This document shows, piece after piece, positions 35,264 through 44,595 of a stretch of DNA of 64,000 nt. The DNA lies in assembly GCF_008326425.1 (NCBI RefSeq), contig NZ_AP018929.1:1254875-1318874 (forward strand). Reading direction: 5' to 3'. The translations under genes and the position numbers were made by a program. The notes under the pieces were generated by a model, which saw only the letters and a list, made by a program, of their open reading frames with translations, had not been told where the DNA came from and did not search any database. The first letter of the stretch is position 1, and the number at the start of each line of letters is the position of its first letter. This stretch comes from Sulfuracidifex tepidarius. GTDB lineage: Archaea > Thermoproteota > Thermoprotei_A > Sulfolobales > Sulfolobaceae.

Positions 35264-35546
35264 TCAGATAATAGAAGAAAACAGAGAGCTGCAGTTACAA
35301 CTATCTAAAGCAATAAACACTATTACAAAGCTCGAAAACAGAATTGCAGCGCTGCAAAAGAAGATAGAAGCCTTGCAGAAAGAGAATGAAAAACTAAAAG
35401 ATGAAAACAAAAAGCTTCAGAAGCAAAATAATATCTTAATGAGAGCTATAGAGATTGCACTGCAAATTCATAACGCTGAAGCACAATACAAACATCTCAG
35501 CTTAGTTCTGCAGAAAATCAAAGAAACTGGGGAGTTTAAGGGGTGA
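35253..35546 (+). CDS. Coiled-coil operon protein (97 aa)
   Basis: Nearly the whole protein is a heptad coiled coil (IIEENRELQLQLSKAINTITKLENRIAALQKKIEALQKENEKLKDENKKLQKQ), followed by a hydrophobic-amphipathic helix. No catalytic motif is seen. ATG 35253 is preferred over TTG 35247. The last codons (ETGEFKG) come from palindrome copy 11. A dimeric scaffold or membrane-independent adaptor is likely. Confidence 0.6.
   Translation: MTVNQIIEENRELQLQLSKAINTITKLENRIAALQKKIEALQKENEKLKDENKKLQKQNNILMRAIEIALQIHNAEAQYKHLSLVLQKIKETGEFKG
35524..35539. repeat. Element palindrome, copy 11 (one mismatch)
   Basis: GAAACT-GGGG-AGTTTA, in the final codons of the coiled-coil gene and 14 bp upstream of the last operon gene's GTG start, a spacing like copies 7 and 8. 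Confidence 0.6.
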
Positions 35547-35552
35547 TTTCTT

Positions 35553-35834
35553 GTGGAATTGCAACAATTATTAATTCCGAAAGTGACTGTTTCTAAAATG
35601 AGGAAGAAGAACGGCTACATATATTACGTCTATATCCCACAGTCCTATACGGAATATATACAATATAAAAAGTGGAATATAATTGCAGTACTAAACGGTA
35701 AGGAAATTCCTCTAGGTCCGAGGAGTCCATTTAAACACGGAAATAATCTAATCGTTACTCTTCCGCTAGCCTACAAGGATTTATGGGAGTCATATTTAGG
35801 TAAAGAAATAGACCTAATCTTTTTGAGGATCTAA
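35553..35834 (+). CDS. Last gene of the small-gene operon (93 aa)
   Basis: The N-terminal KVTVSKMRKKNGYIYYVYIPQSYTEYIQYKKWNIIAVLNGKEIPLG predicts an all-beta small domain similar to AbrB-like or barrel DNA-binding folds, followed by NLIVTLPLAYKDLWESYLG. GTG start with GGTGAT SD nine bases before. The 3' end overlaps the convergent integrase gene by 21 bases. Role unknown. Confidence 0.6.
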   Translation: MELQQLLIPKVTVSKMRKKNGYIYYVYIPQSYTEYIQYKKWNIIAVLNGKEIPLGPRSPFKHGNNLIVTLPLAYKDLWESYLGKEIDLIFLRI

Positions 35835-37079
35835 AAGTTTAGGTACATATTTATCATATATCTGCTGCAGTTCTATGTCGGATATGACAAAGTAATGGTT
35901 CTGTAAGATCTTAAACTGCTCCGGGGGAGCTCTCCCTTGGAGCAAATTGATGATCATAGGGCTTACTCCCTTCTTCAACATGTAAGAAGCCCAGAAACTC
36001 CTTATATCATAAAGTCTGAACTCTTTGCCGAGTACTTTCTTCATTGCTTCTTTGATTGATACTTTCAAATCTGGGAGTTGGAACGGAAATAATTTCTGTT
36101 TCCACTTTTCAATATCATTGACTATCTGCTTTATCGAATTTTCATATTTCCTCACAAATTCTTCTCTATAAGGTAAGTATATGTTCTTCAGATATTCCGC
36201 AGTCTTTTCATGTATAAACGATATATAAGCCCTTTTAGTTTCGTTTTCCTTCATCAGTTTAATTACCCTGTGCTCCAGATCCAACTGGTCCAGCATTATG
36301 TTATAGGCTTCCCCTACCCTTAAGCCCGTTTCACATAATACCAAGAAATATGTCTTGGCGCCTAAGTGGTTTATTTCTTTAAATATCTTTTTTAACGTCT
36401 CCAGATCAAGGTTCTCTGGCTTATGCTTATACTTTCCTCTGGGGACTTTGAATGACGTGTAAAGTAATTGTGCAAGACTGATATTCTTCTCCCTCACTAC
36501 CGTCTTAATGAGGAGCTTTAAGGAGTTGGCCATATGTCTAGCAATGTTAGGGGTTTCAGCTTCACTTAGTAGTTCTCTAATTCCGTCAGGTGATAATTCA
36601 TAGCCCAGTTCCGACAGAGCCCGGTTCAAGTATCTCATTCGCTGCTTCCTAGTGCTCAGTGCTTTTTCGTTGAGTATAATCTCAAACTTCTTTACATCAT
36701 CTTCACTAACGATGTAAGTGTTAGTAGTAGTTTTTAGATAATCTCCCAGATACTGATAAAGCAGTGTTAGGAAGAAGTTTCTGAAGCCCTCATCTTTTAG
36801 CGCTTTCACTATTACGCTCATTGCAGTGGTAGGATCGACATCTACAGTCTTCAAACCGTAAAGTGCATCGCTCAGTTCCTCTAAACTGAGCATCTCTGCA
36901 GTGATGCTTATTATTTCATCTGGGACCTTCTTTACTTTGCCTGCAACATATCTGTATAAAGTACTTCTGTCAATTCCTAGCTTTTGTGCGACATAACTTA
37001 ACCCGTATTTTTCTATAGCTTTCTTCAATATTCGGATTTTTTGCTCACTATCGAGTTTATTTACGTCAATCTTTACCAT
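35814..37079 (-). CDS. Tyrosine recombinase (integrase) with N-terminal helix-turn-helix
   Basis: The C-terminal half is a tyrosine recombinase: LVLCETGLRVGEAYNI supplies catalytic Arg I, YISFIHEKTAEYL the beta-hairpin Lys region, RLYDIRSFWASYMLKKGV the YxxR box, LLQGRAPPEQF a conserved Gly-Arg, and HYFVISD the nucleophile Tyr. The N-terminal 60 residues hold a resolvase-like helix-turn-helix (YVAQKLGIDRSTLYRYVAGK). ATG 37079 with GTGAG before it is preferred to an upstream in-frame start. The gene is intact and not split by an attachment site, unlike SSV-type integrases. The core at 37193-37237 is only 114 bp upstream, so it probably acts on tRNA-Asp. Confidence 0.85.
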   Translation of the reverse strand: MVKIDVNKLDSEQKIRILKKAIEKYGLSYVAQKLGIDRSTLYRYVAGKVKKVPDEIISITAEMLSLEELSDALYGLKTVDVDPTTAMSVIVKALKDEGFRNFFLTLLYQYLGDYLKTTTNTYIVSEDDVKKFEIILNEKALSTRKQRMRYLNRALSELGYELSPDGIRELLSEAETPNIARHMANSLKLLIKTVVREKNISLAQLLYTSFKVPRGKYKHKPENLDLETLKKIFKEINHLGAKTYFLVLCETGLRVGEAYNIMLDQLDLEHRVIKLMKENETKRAYISFIHEKTAEYLKNIYLPYREEFVRKYENSIKQIVNDIEKWKQKLFPFQLPDLKVSIKEAMKKVLGKEFRLYDIRSFWASYMLKKGVSPMIINLLQGRAPPEQFKILQNHYFVISDIELQQIYDKYVPKLLDPQKD

Positions 37080-37192
37080 AATCTCACATTCTATTATTAA
37101 ATGGTGAGGGTGTTGCAAAAATATCCTTCGCTGTTGCAAATCCCTTATATCTATAGAGAACGTAACTCTCTTTCAATTTAAAGTAAAATTAA

Positions 37193-37237
<45 letters not shown>

Positions 37238-37243
37238 GCAATC

Positions 37244-37257
37244 AGGGGGTACCCCCT
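37244..37257. repeat. Palindrome AGGGGGTACCCCCT, first copy
   Basis: A perfect 14-bp palindrome directly right of the attachment core. It recurs, extended to 18 bp, at 37913-37930. Confidence 0.6.
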
Positions 37258-37275
37258 ACAGACGATTATGAGATC

Positions 37276-37488
37276 GTGGGGTGGGTGTGGTTAACGCCAC
37301 TTGGAGAGCTGAAGAGCCATAACGTAGACGTAAATCTAGAAGAGTCCGCTAGCGATGGAAGTACCCCTAACATCCCCAAGTCTTTCATATATAATAATAA
37401 GAAGTACCCACAAGGCGTTTACTACCTAATCCGCAAAAAAGGACGTGAAGCGTTGATTAGCGAAAGCGCCTTGAAGTTGCTTTCTTAG
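37276..37488 (+). CDS. Uncharacterised short frame beside the attachment site
   Basis: Seventy codons from a GTG give a protein containing LGELKSHNVDVNLEESASDGSTPNIPKSF and YPQGVYYLIRKKGREALI. Codon use is reasonable but no family is recognised. The frame is open leftward through the attachment core (reading FEPGSRARQ), as an integrase or other gene fused across the site would be. It may be the tail of a gene disrupted by integration rather than a free-standing gene. Confidence 0.35.
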   Translation: MGWVWLTPLGELKSHNVDVNLEESASDGSTPNIPKSFIYNNKKYPQGVYYLIRKKGREALISESALKLLS

Positions 37489-37759
37489 CAAGGAGGTATT
37501 CCAACACCCCCGTTTCTAACGTTTTCTTTTCACTTCGTGTACTTTTATTTGAGCGTCCCCTTCGCCACAGGGAAAGCCGTTATTTTTGAGAGCGAATTGA
37601 AAGATAGTCGTGATAGACTTTGTTTACTGAACGTGTTACTAACTCAGTTTGTCTTAGCAGTGAGGAATCCTTTCCACATCATTTCAATACAACACGTTTT
37701 TATGGCAATAGCCCCGTGCTTTAAAGCTTACATGACGTGAAAGGGGCATAGTCTAGATT
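37489..37759. other. Gene-free interval
   Basis: Between the short frame and the integrase relic I see no convincing gene. A 67-codon plus-strand frame (37537-37740) has unusual composition and no supporting SD. Confidence 0.45.
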
Positions 37760-38031
<272 letters not shown>

Positions 38032-38084
38032 TCAGTATTAGACTGTGAATTACCGTTAAAAAATCTTCCTTAGTCTTTCTTCCT

Positions 38085-38786
38085 TCACTTTCTGAGCTTC
38101 AAGTTGCTGAACATCATAGCGACTAGGAAGGACGAGCTCTTAACGCTCTCTATCGTCGGATAAAGTTCCCATTCCAGTTCCCCGTGAGCAAGAAGGTTCC
38201 TGATGTTTATCGCTAGCCTTATTGCTAGGTCGGCCTTCTCGTCCCTTATGAACTTGCTAGCCCACGAAATCAAGCTTCCCTGGGAGAAGGGGAAGGTCTC
38301 TCCGTTCACCTTCACCTTATACACGCTCCAGTTCTTCTTTCTCAGGTAGAGCTTTATTCTCCTGTAAGTCGGGTGCTTCACCTTCACCTTGTGTTCCTTG
38401 TACTTTATGGTTGTGCTCTCCCCAAGCCATGAAGTGTAGAGGCTCCTCAACCCCATTTCTAGGATTAGGTAAGTCTCCAACGTAGTCACGTGTCTGAGAC
38501 ACGGGAAGTCGAGGAGTTTGATGGAGGCTTTCTGGATCTCAACTACCTTCTCGGGCAAGTCCCAGATGAGCTCACCTTCACCGTAGACGAAGTAAGGTAT
38601 GTTAGCCAGGAAGACCCCTACAACACTACTCTTCTTGTTCTTCACTTCTACCTTGCTGTCGCCTATCACTGCGAACCTCTTGTCACCTTCCTTCTCTACC
38701 TTGAAGTCAAAGTCCTCCAACACCTCCTCTAGGAGGTCCTCGTCGCTCTTCTTCCAGTATTGAAAGAAGTCCTTTACCGTTGCCAT
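38085..38786 (-). CDS. Uncharacterised protein with HEPN-like RNxxxH motif
   Basis: The protein is about 233 residues. No family is named with confidence. Near the C-terminus LAINIRNLLAHGELEWELYP contains the RNxxxH pattern of HEPN ribonuclease-type domains, set among helices as expected. The N-terminal half is beta-rich and Lys-rich. ATG 38786 suits a leaderless transcript from TTTAAA at 38815-38820. An in-frame ATG at 38804 lies too close to that box. The gene diverges from the isomerase-like gene, apparently from the same TATA box. Confidence 0.5.
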   Translation of the reverse strand: MATVKDFFQYWKKSDEDLLEEVLEDFDFKVEKEGDKRFAVIGDSKVEVKNKKSSVVGVFLANIPYFVYGEGELIWDLPEKVVEIQKASIKLLDFPCLRHVTTLETYLILEMGLRSLYTSWLGESTTIKYKEHKVKVKHPTYRRIKLYLRKKNWSVYKVKVNGETFPFSQGSLISWASKFIRDEKADLAIRLAINIRNLLAHGELEWELYPTIESVKSSSFLVAMMFSNLKLRK

Positions 38787-38814
38787 GAGCTTTTTCTTGT
38801 ACACTGAGGAATGT

Positions 38815-38820
38815 TTTAAA
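38815..38820. promoter_or_regulatory. Shared TTTAAA box between divergent genes
   Basis: The symmetric TTTAAA lies 31 bp from the minus-strand ATG (38786) and 26 bp from the plus-strand ATG (38844). Both genes can be leaderless and transcribed from the same TBP site. Confidence 0.5.
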
Positions 38821-38843
38821 GAAGTCTTCTCTTATCTTTTTCT

Positions 38844-39578
38844 ATGCCAGGAGGAAGAGGAAGGATAGGCGTCGTTATACCCGCAGGGAACGCGGGGATG
38901 GAATACGACTTTTGGAAGATGGCTCCAGAAGGCGTCACAGTCCACTTCACGAGGATGAAACCTACAAAGGGTTGCGAACCTACGGACGAAAGGGAATTCG
39001 AGAGCGAGTTGAAGGAGGTCTTCTCTCTGCTGAACGACGTATCTGAGGTCATAGTCTACGGTAGGACTTACGGAACTCACAAACACGCCCACGTCATAAA
39101 GAGGGCCTCAAACAAACCTTTAGTATTACCAGAGGAGGAGGCTGTTTCCGTGTTGAGAGAGCTAAACGTGAAAAGGCTTTTCGTAGCTACTCCTTACATA
39201 CAGAAGAGGACGTTAGAGGAGGCTTCATTCTTTAAGGAGAACGGGTTCGACATCACGGGATACGACGGGCTCAACAAGGTCAGGGGAGTTGACATTTCCA
39301 ACACAGCTGTATTTACGATATACAGGCTAGTGAAGAGGAACATGGAAGCCGTGAAGAAGTCTGATGCTATTTACATTGCGTGTACAGCACTGGCGACTTA
39401 CGAGGCTTCGAAGTACCTACACGAAGACCTTGGCATCCCTGTGGTGAGTGAAAACGCTGTCGCTATGTTGGGAGCATTGAATAAGATTGGGGTTAGTTTC
39501 TCTCCTCCAGGGTTCAGAGTTTGCACCCAACGATCACAGTTCACTAAGTCTGGAAGATCATCATCTGAGGAGAGTTAA
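38844..39578 (+). CDS. Asp/Glu racemase superfamily protein, maleate isomerase-like
   Basis: The fold starts with [28 protein letters not shown], typical of maleate isomerase and arylmalonate decarboxylase. The second catalytic cysteine is present in [12 protein letters not shown] (about residue 178). At the first position, where maleate isomerases have GCT, this protein has VYGRTYG, so the first cysteine is missing as in arylmalonate decarboxylases. The last 25 residues ([17 protein letters not shown]) look unlike the family and may be a shifted tail. Substrate unknown. Confidence 0.65.
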   Translation: MPGGRGRIGVVIPAGNAGMEYDFWKMAPEGVTVHFTRMKPTKGCEPTDEREFESELKEVFSLLNDVSEVIVYGRTYGTHKHAHVIKRASNKPLVLPEEEAVSVLRELNVKRLFVATPYIQKRTLEEASFFKENGFDITGYDGLNKVRGVDISNTAVFTIYRLVKRNMEAVKKSDAIYIACTALATYEASKYLHEDLGIPVVSENAVAMLGALNKIGVSFSPPGFRVCTQRSQFTKSGRSSSEES

Positions 39579-39751
39579 CTCGGCTGAGGAAAAACTTTTC
39601 TCATGACTTTTAGAAGTTCTGGATCTTCATGAGAATATGTATGTGGAATCACCTGTGTAAAAGCTCAGGAAACATGTAGGTAAGGTGAACATTCAGAGAA
39701 CCTCCCATCCATTCTCTCTCCTACGGACGAATATAGCTTTTGTACATATCT

Positions 39752-41497
39752 TCACGTATTATTTCTCCATTGATTCAACCAACCGTGAAGACGAAGCTTC
39801 ACCCTTTCCTTTAACAGCAAGTAAAACGGAATTAAGAAAAACACTATTGAGACAGGGAGACTGACGTAGAAGAAATAGAAATACCTCTGAAAGCTGACCT
39901 CTCCTTCACCCCTGCTTAGGTGGACTTCGACTAATCCGTTGTAACTCTTAGCATTCAAAAAGAAGGAACGACCAAGGAGCAATATCACGTTACCGGTATA
40001 GTTTCCGTCTTTAACTTGAACTTGTCCTTGATTTACGACCAGCTTTCCGCCTGCTCCTGTTCCGTTAGGGAAGAGGATCAAACCCTGATATACTTTACTC
40101 TCGTAAAGGTAAGCTGTTGGGTTACCCGGGAAGATCTTGATCAAAGTGAGGTTGCTGTCGTTGAGTGGAAGGAAAGTCACCACGTATTTCACCCCATTAG
40201 TTGCATTGTTCACCTCTTCTGCTACTTGATAGTTAAAGCATACCACGTTGACAACGTCAGGCCATGAGAAGAAAGCGATTCTATAAGGGAAAGTCTGAAT
40301 GTTGGTTTCAACTATCGTATAGCACGGATCATGAGAGGAGAGGTAGCTGTAAACTTGATAAAACTGAGGAATCACCTGATACGTTGGAGAGAAGTTCAGC
40401 TCCTGATAAGTCGAGCTCAAAGGAGAATATGAAGGCAGAAACACACCTACTATCAATACCAGAAACAACACCCAAGTGAACCTGAAGAAGGGGAATGAAA
40501 GGAGGAGTAGGGAGAATGAGAGAAGGAACACCTTCTGAGGGAAAGTGGTTATTGTCAGGACTAACGAACCCACCAATGGTATATCAAGGGGGTAATGCAT
40601 CAAGTAAACGAAGAGGAACATGACTAGAGCTGACACGAAGGTTAATGCTAGAGGTTCCCTTTTCCCTTCCTTGGAAAGTCTAGAAGCCCAGGTCACTAGA
40701 ACCATGGAAAGGAAGATCGAGAATATCATGACGCTGTAAATGAAGATGTCGTAAGTTATCTTGTAGGCTATTGGCTTATATGCGGTAACGTCGACTAAGT
40801 AGATGAACAGTTCCTCGGGCAACTCCGAAGCGAAGGATATGACAACGGAGAGGAACATCAGTAGTACGGCTCTGGTTTTCCCCTCCATCAAGGATAAGAC
40901 CATGAGGGGGAGTTCAAAGATGAACGAGAAGAGGAACCCCTCGAAGTAGACCAAGTTGGAAAGGACTGTGAAAAGCGAAAGGAAAGCTAAGTTCTTCGTG
41001 CTCTGATCCTTCATCAGTCTGTATGATCCCAGGAAGACCATAGGCATGAAGGACATGGAAAACAGGATTCCCGGCGAGTCCCCCAAGTAAAGCATGGAAG
41101 AGTAAGCCGGGTTCAGGGCATAGAAGAATGGAAGAACGTAAATCACGAAGTCCTTGTAGGCTATCTCCCTCTTCCTCCTAGGATTATATGGGTATAACTC
41201 CTTCACTGCGAAGTGGAACGAGATCACGCTCAGGACGAAAGGTGCAATGGTCTCTATCTTCTCCGCGTTGAGGGTACCAAAGAGTGACACGAGGTAAAAG
41301 AACACTGTGGATATGGAAATGTCCCCAAAGGTCCCGTAATCAGCCAGGGAGAAGAAAGGGGGGAACGAAGGTTTCAGAGGTGGAGGCTCGCTATCTAACA
41401 TAGAGAAAGGTCCAGATACTATGAGGTTCCTGAACATCAGCAGGAAGAACCCGATCACAACCGCGACGTACAGTAACTCCTTCCTTCTCGTGCTCAT
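39752..41497 (-). CDS. Large membrane protein, glycosyltransferase-C-like
   Basis: The 581-residue protein has about ten N-terminal membrane helices, a luminal or extracellular beta-rich domain at about residues 390-540 with several Asn sequons, and one more membrane helix before a basic tail. The helix number and the loop after helix 1 (DSEPPPLKPSFPPFF) resemble archaeal GT-C type proteins, but no DxD motif is obvious, so that remains a guess. It ends an operon with two small membrane-protein genes. Confidence 0.55.
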   Translation of the reverse strand: MSTRRKELLYVAVVIGFFLLMFRNLIVSGPFSMLDSEPPPLKPSFPPFFSLADYGTFGDISISTVFFYLVSLFGTLNAEKIETIAPFVLSVISFHFAVKELYPYNPRRKREIAYKDFVIYVLPFFYALNPAYSSMLYLGDSPGILFSMSFMPMVFLGSYRLMKDQSTKNLAFLSLFTVLSNLVYFEGFLFSFIFELPLMVLSLMEGKTRAVLLMFLSVVISFASELPEELFIYLVDVTAYKPIAYKITYDIFIYSVMIFSIFLSMVLVTWASRLSKEGKREPLALTFVSALVMFLFVYLMHYPLDIPLVGSLVLTITTFPQKVFLLSFSLLLLSFPFFRFTWVLFLVLIVGVFLPSYSPLSSTYQELNFSPTYQVIPQFYQVYSYLSSHDPCYTIVETNIQTFPYRIAFFSWPDVVNVVCFNYQVAEEVNNATNGVKYVVTFLPLNDSNLTLIKIFPGNPTAYLYESKVYQGLILFPNGTGAGGKLVVNQGQVQVKDGNYTGNVILLLGRSFFLNAKSYNGLVEVHLSRGEGEVSFQRYFYFFYVSLPVSIVFFLIPFYLLLKERVKLRLHGWLNQWRNNT

Positions 41498-41501
41498 GAG
41501 T

Positions 41502-41702
41502 TCACCTCTTCATCATGAAAAGGATCAAAGCCATGAAGACTATCAGTGGGTACATCACGTAGGAAGAGAAGACGTAAGCTTTACCTGTACTTCCGAGTGA
41601 GAGGAAGATAAGGACGCCGGAGACCAGGAGAAGGGCTAGGTCGATGGCCCATCTGAATTTCATGCTACCATCTATGAATGTAAAGTAAATATCTCTTATC
41701 AC
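41502..41702 (-). CDS. Small two-helix membrane protein
   Basis: The 66-residue protein has two hydrophobic helices ([19 protein letters not shown] and [17 protein letters not shown]). The start overlaps the preceding gene's stop by four bases and the end is five bases from the next start, so it is part of the operon. No family recognised. Confidence 0.55.
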   Translation of the reverse strand: MIRDIYFTFIDGSMKFRWAIDLALLLVSGVLIFLSLGSTGKAYVFSSYVMYPLIVFMALILFMMKR

Positions 41703-42037
41703 AGCAGAAGGAAAGACATGACAAGTGCTATCACTATTATCGATCCTGCGAATATGGTGTTCTGCAAGCTTCTAGACTTGTATTCTCCCCTCTGCAAGTC
41801 CTTCTCTACCGCTACGTAAGAGTAAATCCCGTAGGTTATCGTCAATGCCCCCATGAAGATGAGGACTTCACCGTAAACAACTGAGGAAGATATAGAGACG
41901 TCCTTGGTCTCTTTTATCAAGTCTAGGAAGATCGCGAACTTAGCTATCACGAAACCGAACCCTATTAACGCTATCCCGGTCCTGACCCAGGCCAGGAAGG
42001 TCCTCTCATTGGCTAGGTGGTCTGTTGCTGATACCAT
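41699..42037 (-). CDS. DUF202 (YidH-like) membrane protein
   Basis: [29 protein letters not shown] is the characteristic N-terminus of the DUF202 family: a soluble helix with NERTxLAWxRT followed by the first of three membrane helices. Total length 112 aa is normal. Its biochemical role is unknown in any organism I can name. It heads the three-gene membrane-protein operon. Confidence 0.8.
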   Translation of the reverse strand: MVSATDHLANERTFLAWVRTGIALIGFGFVIAKFAIFLDLIKETKDVSISSSVVYGEVLIFMGALTITYGIYSYVAVEKDLQRGEYKSRSLQNTIFAGSIIVIALVMSFLLL

Positions 42038-42070
42038 GAATGTAGATTTTCGGTACTGATAAAAATATAG

Positions 42071-42499
42071 CTAAGGTGCCCTGGACCCCACTACTTCCTC
42101 GTCGTCGAACTTCAGGGAGAAACCCAGCTTCCTCCCTATTGCTATCATGGGGTAATTATTGGGTAACGTATAAAATATCACTCTGGGTAAACCTTTCTCC
42201 TTCGCCAAAGAGATCAAGGAAGATACTATCCTGGTCCCTATCCCGAGCCTCCTGTGCTCTCTCCTCACTACCAAACTGAACTCGCCGTTATCGTAGAGGG
42301 ATCCTTCTCCCACGACCTTTCCGTCCCTACACGCCAAAATTGTGATGTGGTCTTCCTGGGTCAGGATTCGCCTCACTTCCTCTTCGCTAACCTTGTGGTA
42401 AACGAAGAACCTCATGTAAAGGTCTTCGTCTGTAAGTGATGAATAGAGATCCATGAGATGTGTTAAATCGTCCATGGAAGCACGTCTAATCTCTAACAT
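42071..42499 (-). CDS. GNAT-family acetyltransferase
   Basis: The protein begins LEIRRASMDDLTHLMDLYSSL, and contains RREHRRLGIGTRIVSSLISLAKEKGL, which is the acetyl-CoA-binding RxxGxG/A motif, and YTLPNNYPMIAIGRKLGF, the typical GNAT end. The ATG at 42499 begins directly before the first strand. Targets are unknown; archaeal single-domain GNATs often acetylate proteins or small amines. Confidence 0.75.
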   Translation of the reverse strand: MLEIRRASMDDLTHLMDLYSSLTDEDLYMRFFVYHKVSEEEVRRILTQEDHITILACRDGKVVGEGSLYDNGEFSLVVRREHRRLGIGTRIVSSLISLAKEKGLPRVIFYTLPNNYPMIAIGRKLGFSLKFDDEEVVGSRAP

Positions 42500-42695
42500 G
42501 TTTGTTATTATGTTTAAAAGCAAATATTCTTACGGTTCCAAAAGAGAGATTACGTCTAACTAGGAAAGAACTTACGAAACGTTTAGAACTTGGGAGGCTT
42601 TATAAGTACATAAAAAAGTTACTAAAAAGAAAAATTAATATAACAGACTTAAATGCGTGAAATCTAATTGCTAACATATTATAAAGTGTTGAGAT

Positions 42696-43040
42696 ATGGG
42701 AAAGATAATCATACCATGTGAGAGGGCCACGAAGGACGTAATACCGGCCATAAAGGTGATGTTGATAAAACGCTTAAGCGAGGGCGGTATGACGCAGTCT
42801 GAGATAGCGAAGGTCTTCGACATAACTACTGCAGATGTGAATTACTATCTTCATGGAAAGAGGGGAAACACGCCTATAACTAAAAAGTTGGAGGAGAACC
42901 CTGATTTCAACGGGGTTGTAAGCGAATATGCGTCTAGGATCCTCAATAAGAGAGATGAGAACTATAACCTTTGCATGCTCTGTAGTTATGCTAGGACTAA
43001 GATATTGAAAGAAACTCAGCTCTGTCCTTACGAGTGGTAG
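42696..43040 (+). CDS. Helix-turn-helix regulator with C-terminal cysteine cluster
   Basis: The 114-residue protein has AIKVMLIKRLSEGGMTQSEIAKVFDITTADVNYYLHGKRG, a helix-turn-helix of the XRE-like COG2522 type. Cysteines at the N-terminus (IPCERA) and the C-terminus (CMLCSYAR and LCPYEW) could form a metal or redox site. It stands alone with a long A/T-rich upstream region. Confidence 0.7.
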   Translation: MGKIIIPCERATKDVIPAIKVMLIKRLSEGGMTQSEIAKVFDITTADVNYYLHGKRGNTPITKKLEENPDFNGVVSEYASRILNKRDENYNLCMLCSYARTKILKETQLCPYEW

Positions 43041-43254
43041 CTTAAACTGAGTTATTATTTTAATTATATATATAGACGAGAAGTATTTTAATTTAAAAAT
43101 TTTGTTTTATACCTCCTCTGGGTATTAGAAGTAAATTCTTCTTTTTGTATCTTCAATTTCTTTCAATAAAACTTGGAATTGAAGGTCGGACTTTTTCCTT
43201 ACCTTCACGAGTGGTTCATCACAACATTTTTCCTCCTTCTTTCTAATCGTAATT

Positions 43255-44595
43255 ATGGTAGGAATTTTCGTATCCGACGTAAGAACTAAAATCGTAGTTA
43301 CTTTAGGTCCGTCCTCCATAGATAAGGCCAGAGAGCTGTCTAGGTATGCCAACGTCTTTAGGTTCAACTTCGCTCACGGTGATGAAGATTCCCACGCAGA
43401 GTATTTTCAGAAGGTGAGGGAAACCAAGGTCCCAATCCTTGTGGACTTGCCCGGCCCGAAGTTGAGGATAGGAGACCTGAAATCGAGAGTAGTTCTGAAG
43501 AAAGGAGATAAGGTAACCTTCTCACAGATCGATGGTATACCAGTAGAAGATCCCTTGTTTTATGAAGCTGTTCAGGAAGGACATGACGTTCTCCTGGCTG
43601 ACGGAACAATAAAGGTGAGGATACTTACTGTGGAGAAGGATAGAGTAGAGGGAGAGGTAATCGAGGGCGGTGTCCTAACATCGAGGAAAGGAATAAACAT
43701 ACCCGAAGCGAGATTGAAGGCCGGATTAACCGAGAACGACATCAAGCTCATGAAGGAAGCTATAGATCTGGGCTCAGATTTCATAGGGCTTTCTTTTGTG
43801 CTAGGTCCCGAAGACGTTAAGAGAGCTAAGGAGATTGTAGGGGAGAAGTCGTGGATAGTATCCAAGATAGAGAAGAAAGAGGCAGTGTCAAGGATAACTG
43901 AAATCGTCAGTTTCACCGACGCTGTAATGGTAGCCCGAGGTGATCTGGGGGTTGAAATAGGTCTTGAGAACTTACCTATAGTCCAAAGGAAGATAGTCAG
44001 GATCTCAAGGAATGCGGGAAAGCCCGTGATCCTAGCAACGCAGGTGTTGGAGTCCATGGTTAACAGCCCTGTCCCCACTAGGGCTGAAGTGATAGACGTG
44101 GCGAACTCGATAGTTGAGGGGGTAGACGCGATCATGCTTAGCGATGAGACTGCGGCGGGCAATTTCCCTTTGGAGAGCGTTAAATATCTGCACGATACAA
44201 TAATGGCAGTTGAGCCTCATGTGAGGGCTAAGAGACCCAAGGGGGATAACGAGGACGACGCTATCGCCATCGCAGGGGTTAAGGCAGCCTACCTGTCTTC
44301 AGCTGAAGCCATAGCGGTGCACAGCAGGAGCGGAGCCTCAGTCGTGAGGGTTTCCAGAATGAGACCAAGACAGAGGATATTAGGTCTTTGCCCGGACGAG
44401 AAGATGGCCAGGAAGTTGGCGCTGTGTTGGGGGGTTTCTCCTTTCGTAGTCAAGAAGGTTGACAACTTGAACGAAATAGTGAAAATCGTGGAGGAGACAA
44501 CTTTGAAACTGGGCCTCAAGGGAAAAGTGGTAATCCTGGGAGGCGACCCGACACAGGAGGAAGGTAAAACCAATTTCCTAATGATTAGGGGGTAG
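43255..44595 (+). CDS. pyk: Pyruvate kinase
   Basis: It converts phosphoenolpyruvate and ADP to pyruvate and ATP. TKIVVTLGPSS, FRFNFAHGDEDSH, DLPGPKLRIG, SKIEKKEA and MVARGDLGVEIGLENLPIVQRKI cover the catalytic barrel and B-domain hinge. LATQVLESMVNSPVPTRAEVIDVANSIVEGVDAIMLSDETAAG is the Mg/PEP-site segment. At 446 residues it is of archaeal size with a short C-domain. The start ATG at 43255 adds a few residues before the first strand. Its 3' end overlaps the convergent oxidoreductase by 18 bp. Confidence 0.9.
   Translation: MVGIFVSDVRTKIVVTLGPSSIDKARELSRYANVFRFNFAHGDEDSHAEYFQKVRETKVPILVDLPGPKLRIGDLKSRVVLKKGDKVTFSQIDGIPVEDPLFYEAVQEGHDVLLADGTIKVRILTVEKDRVEGEVIEGGVLTSRKGINIPEARLKAGLTENDIKLMKEAIDLGSDFIGLSFVLGPEDVKRAKEIVGEKSWIVSKIEKKEAVSRITEIVSFTDAVMVARGDLGVEIGLENLPIVQRKIVRISRNAGKPVILATQVLESMVNSPVPTRAEVIDVANSIVEGVDAIMLSDETAAGNFPLESVKYLHDTIMAVEPHVRAKRPKGDNEDDAIAIAGVKAAYLSSAEAIAVHSRSGASVVRVSRMRPRQRILGLCPDEKMARKLALCWGVSPFVVKKVDNLNEIVKIVEETTLKLGLKGKVVILGGDPTQEEGKTNFLMIRG

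Noticed and set aside
37537-37740. Plus-strand frame of 67 codons
   Set aside because: No start signal, odd composition and no relation to neighbours; more likely decayed DNA.
43125-43367. Minus-strand frame before pyruvate kinase
   Set aside because: It begins inside the pyruvate kinase gene on the opposite strand; the outside part (RKKEEKCCDEP...) has a plausible look but no independent start.
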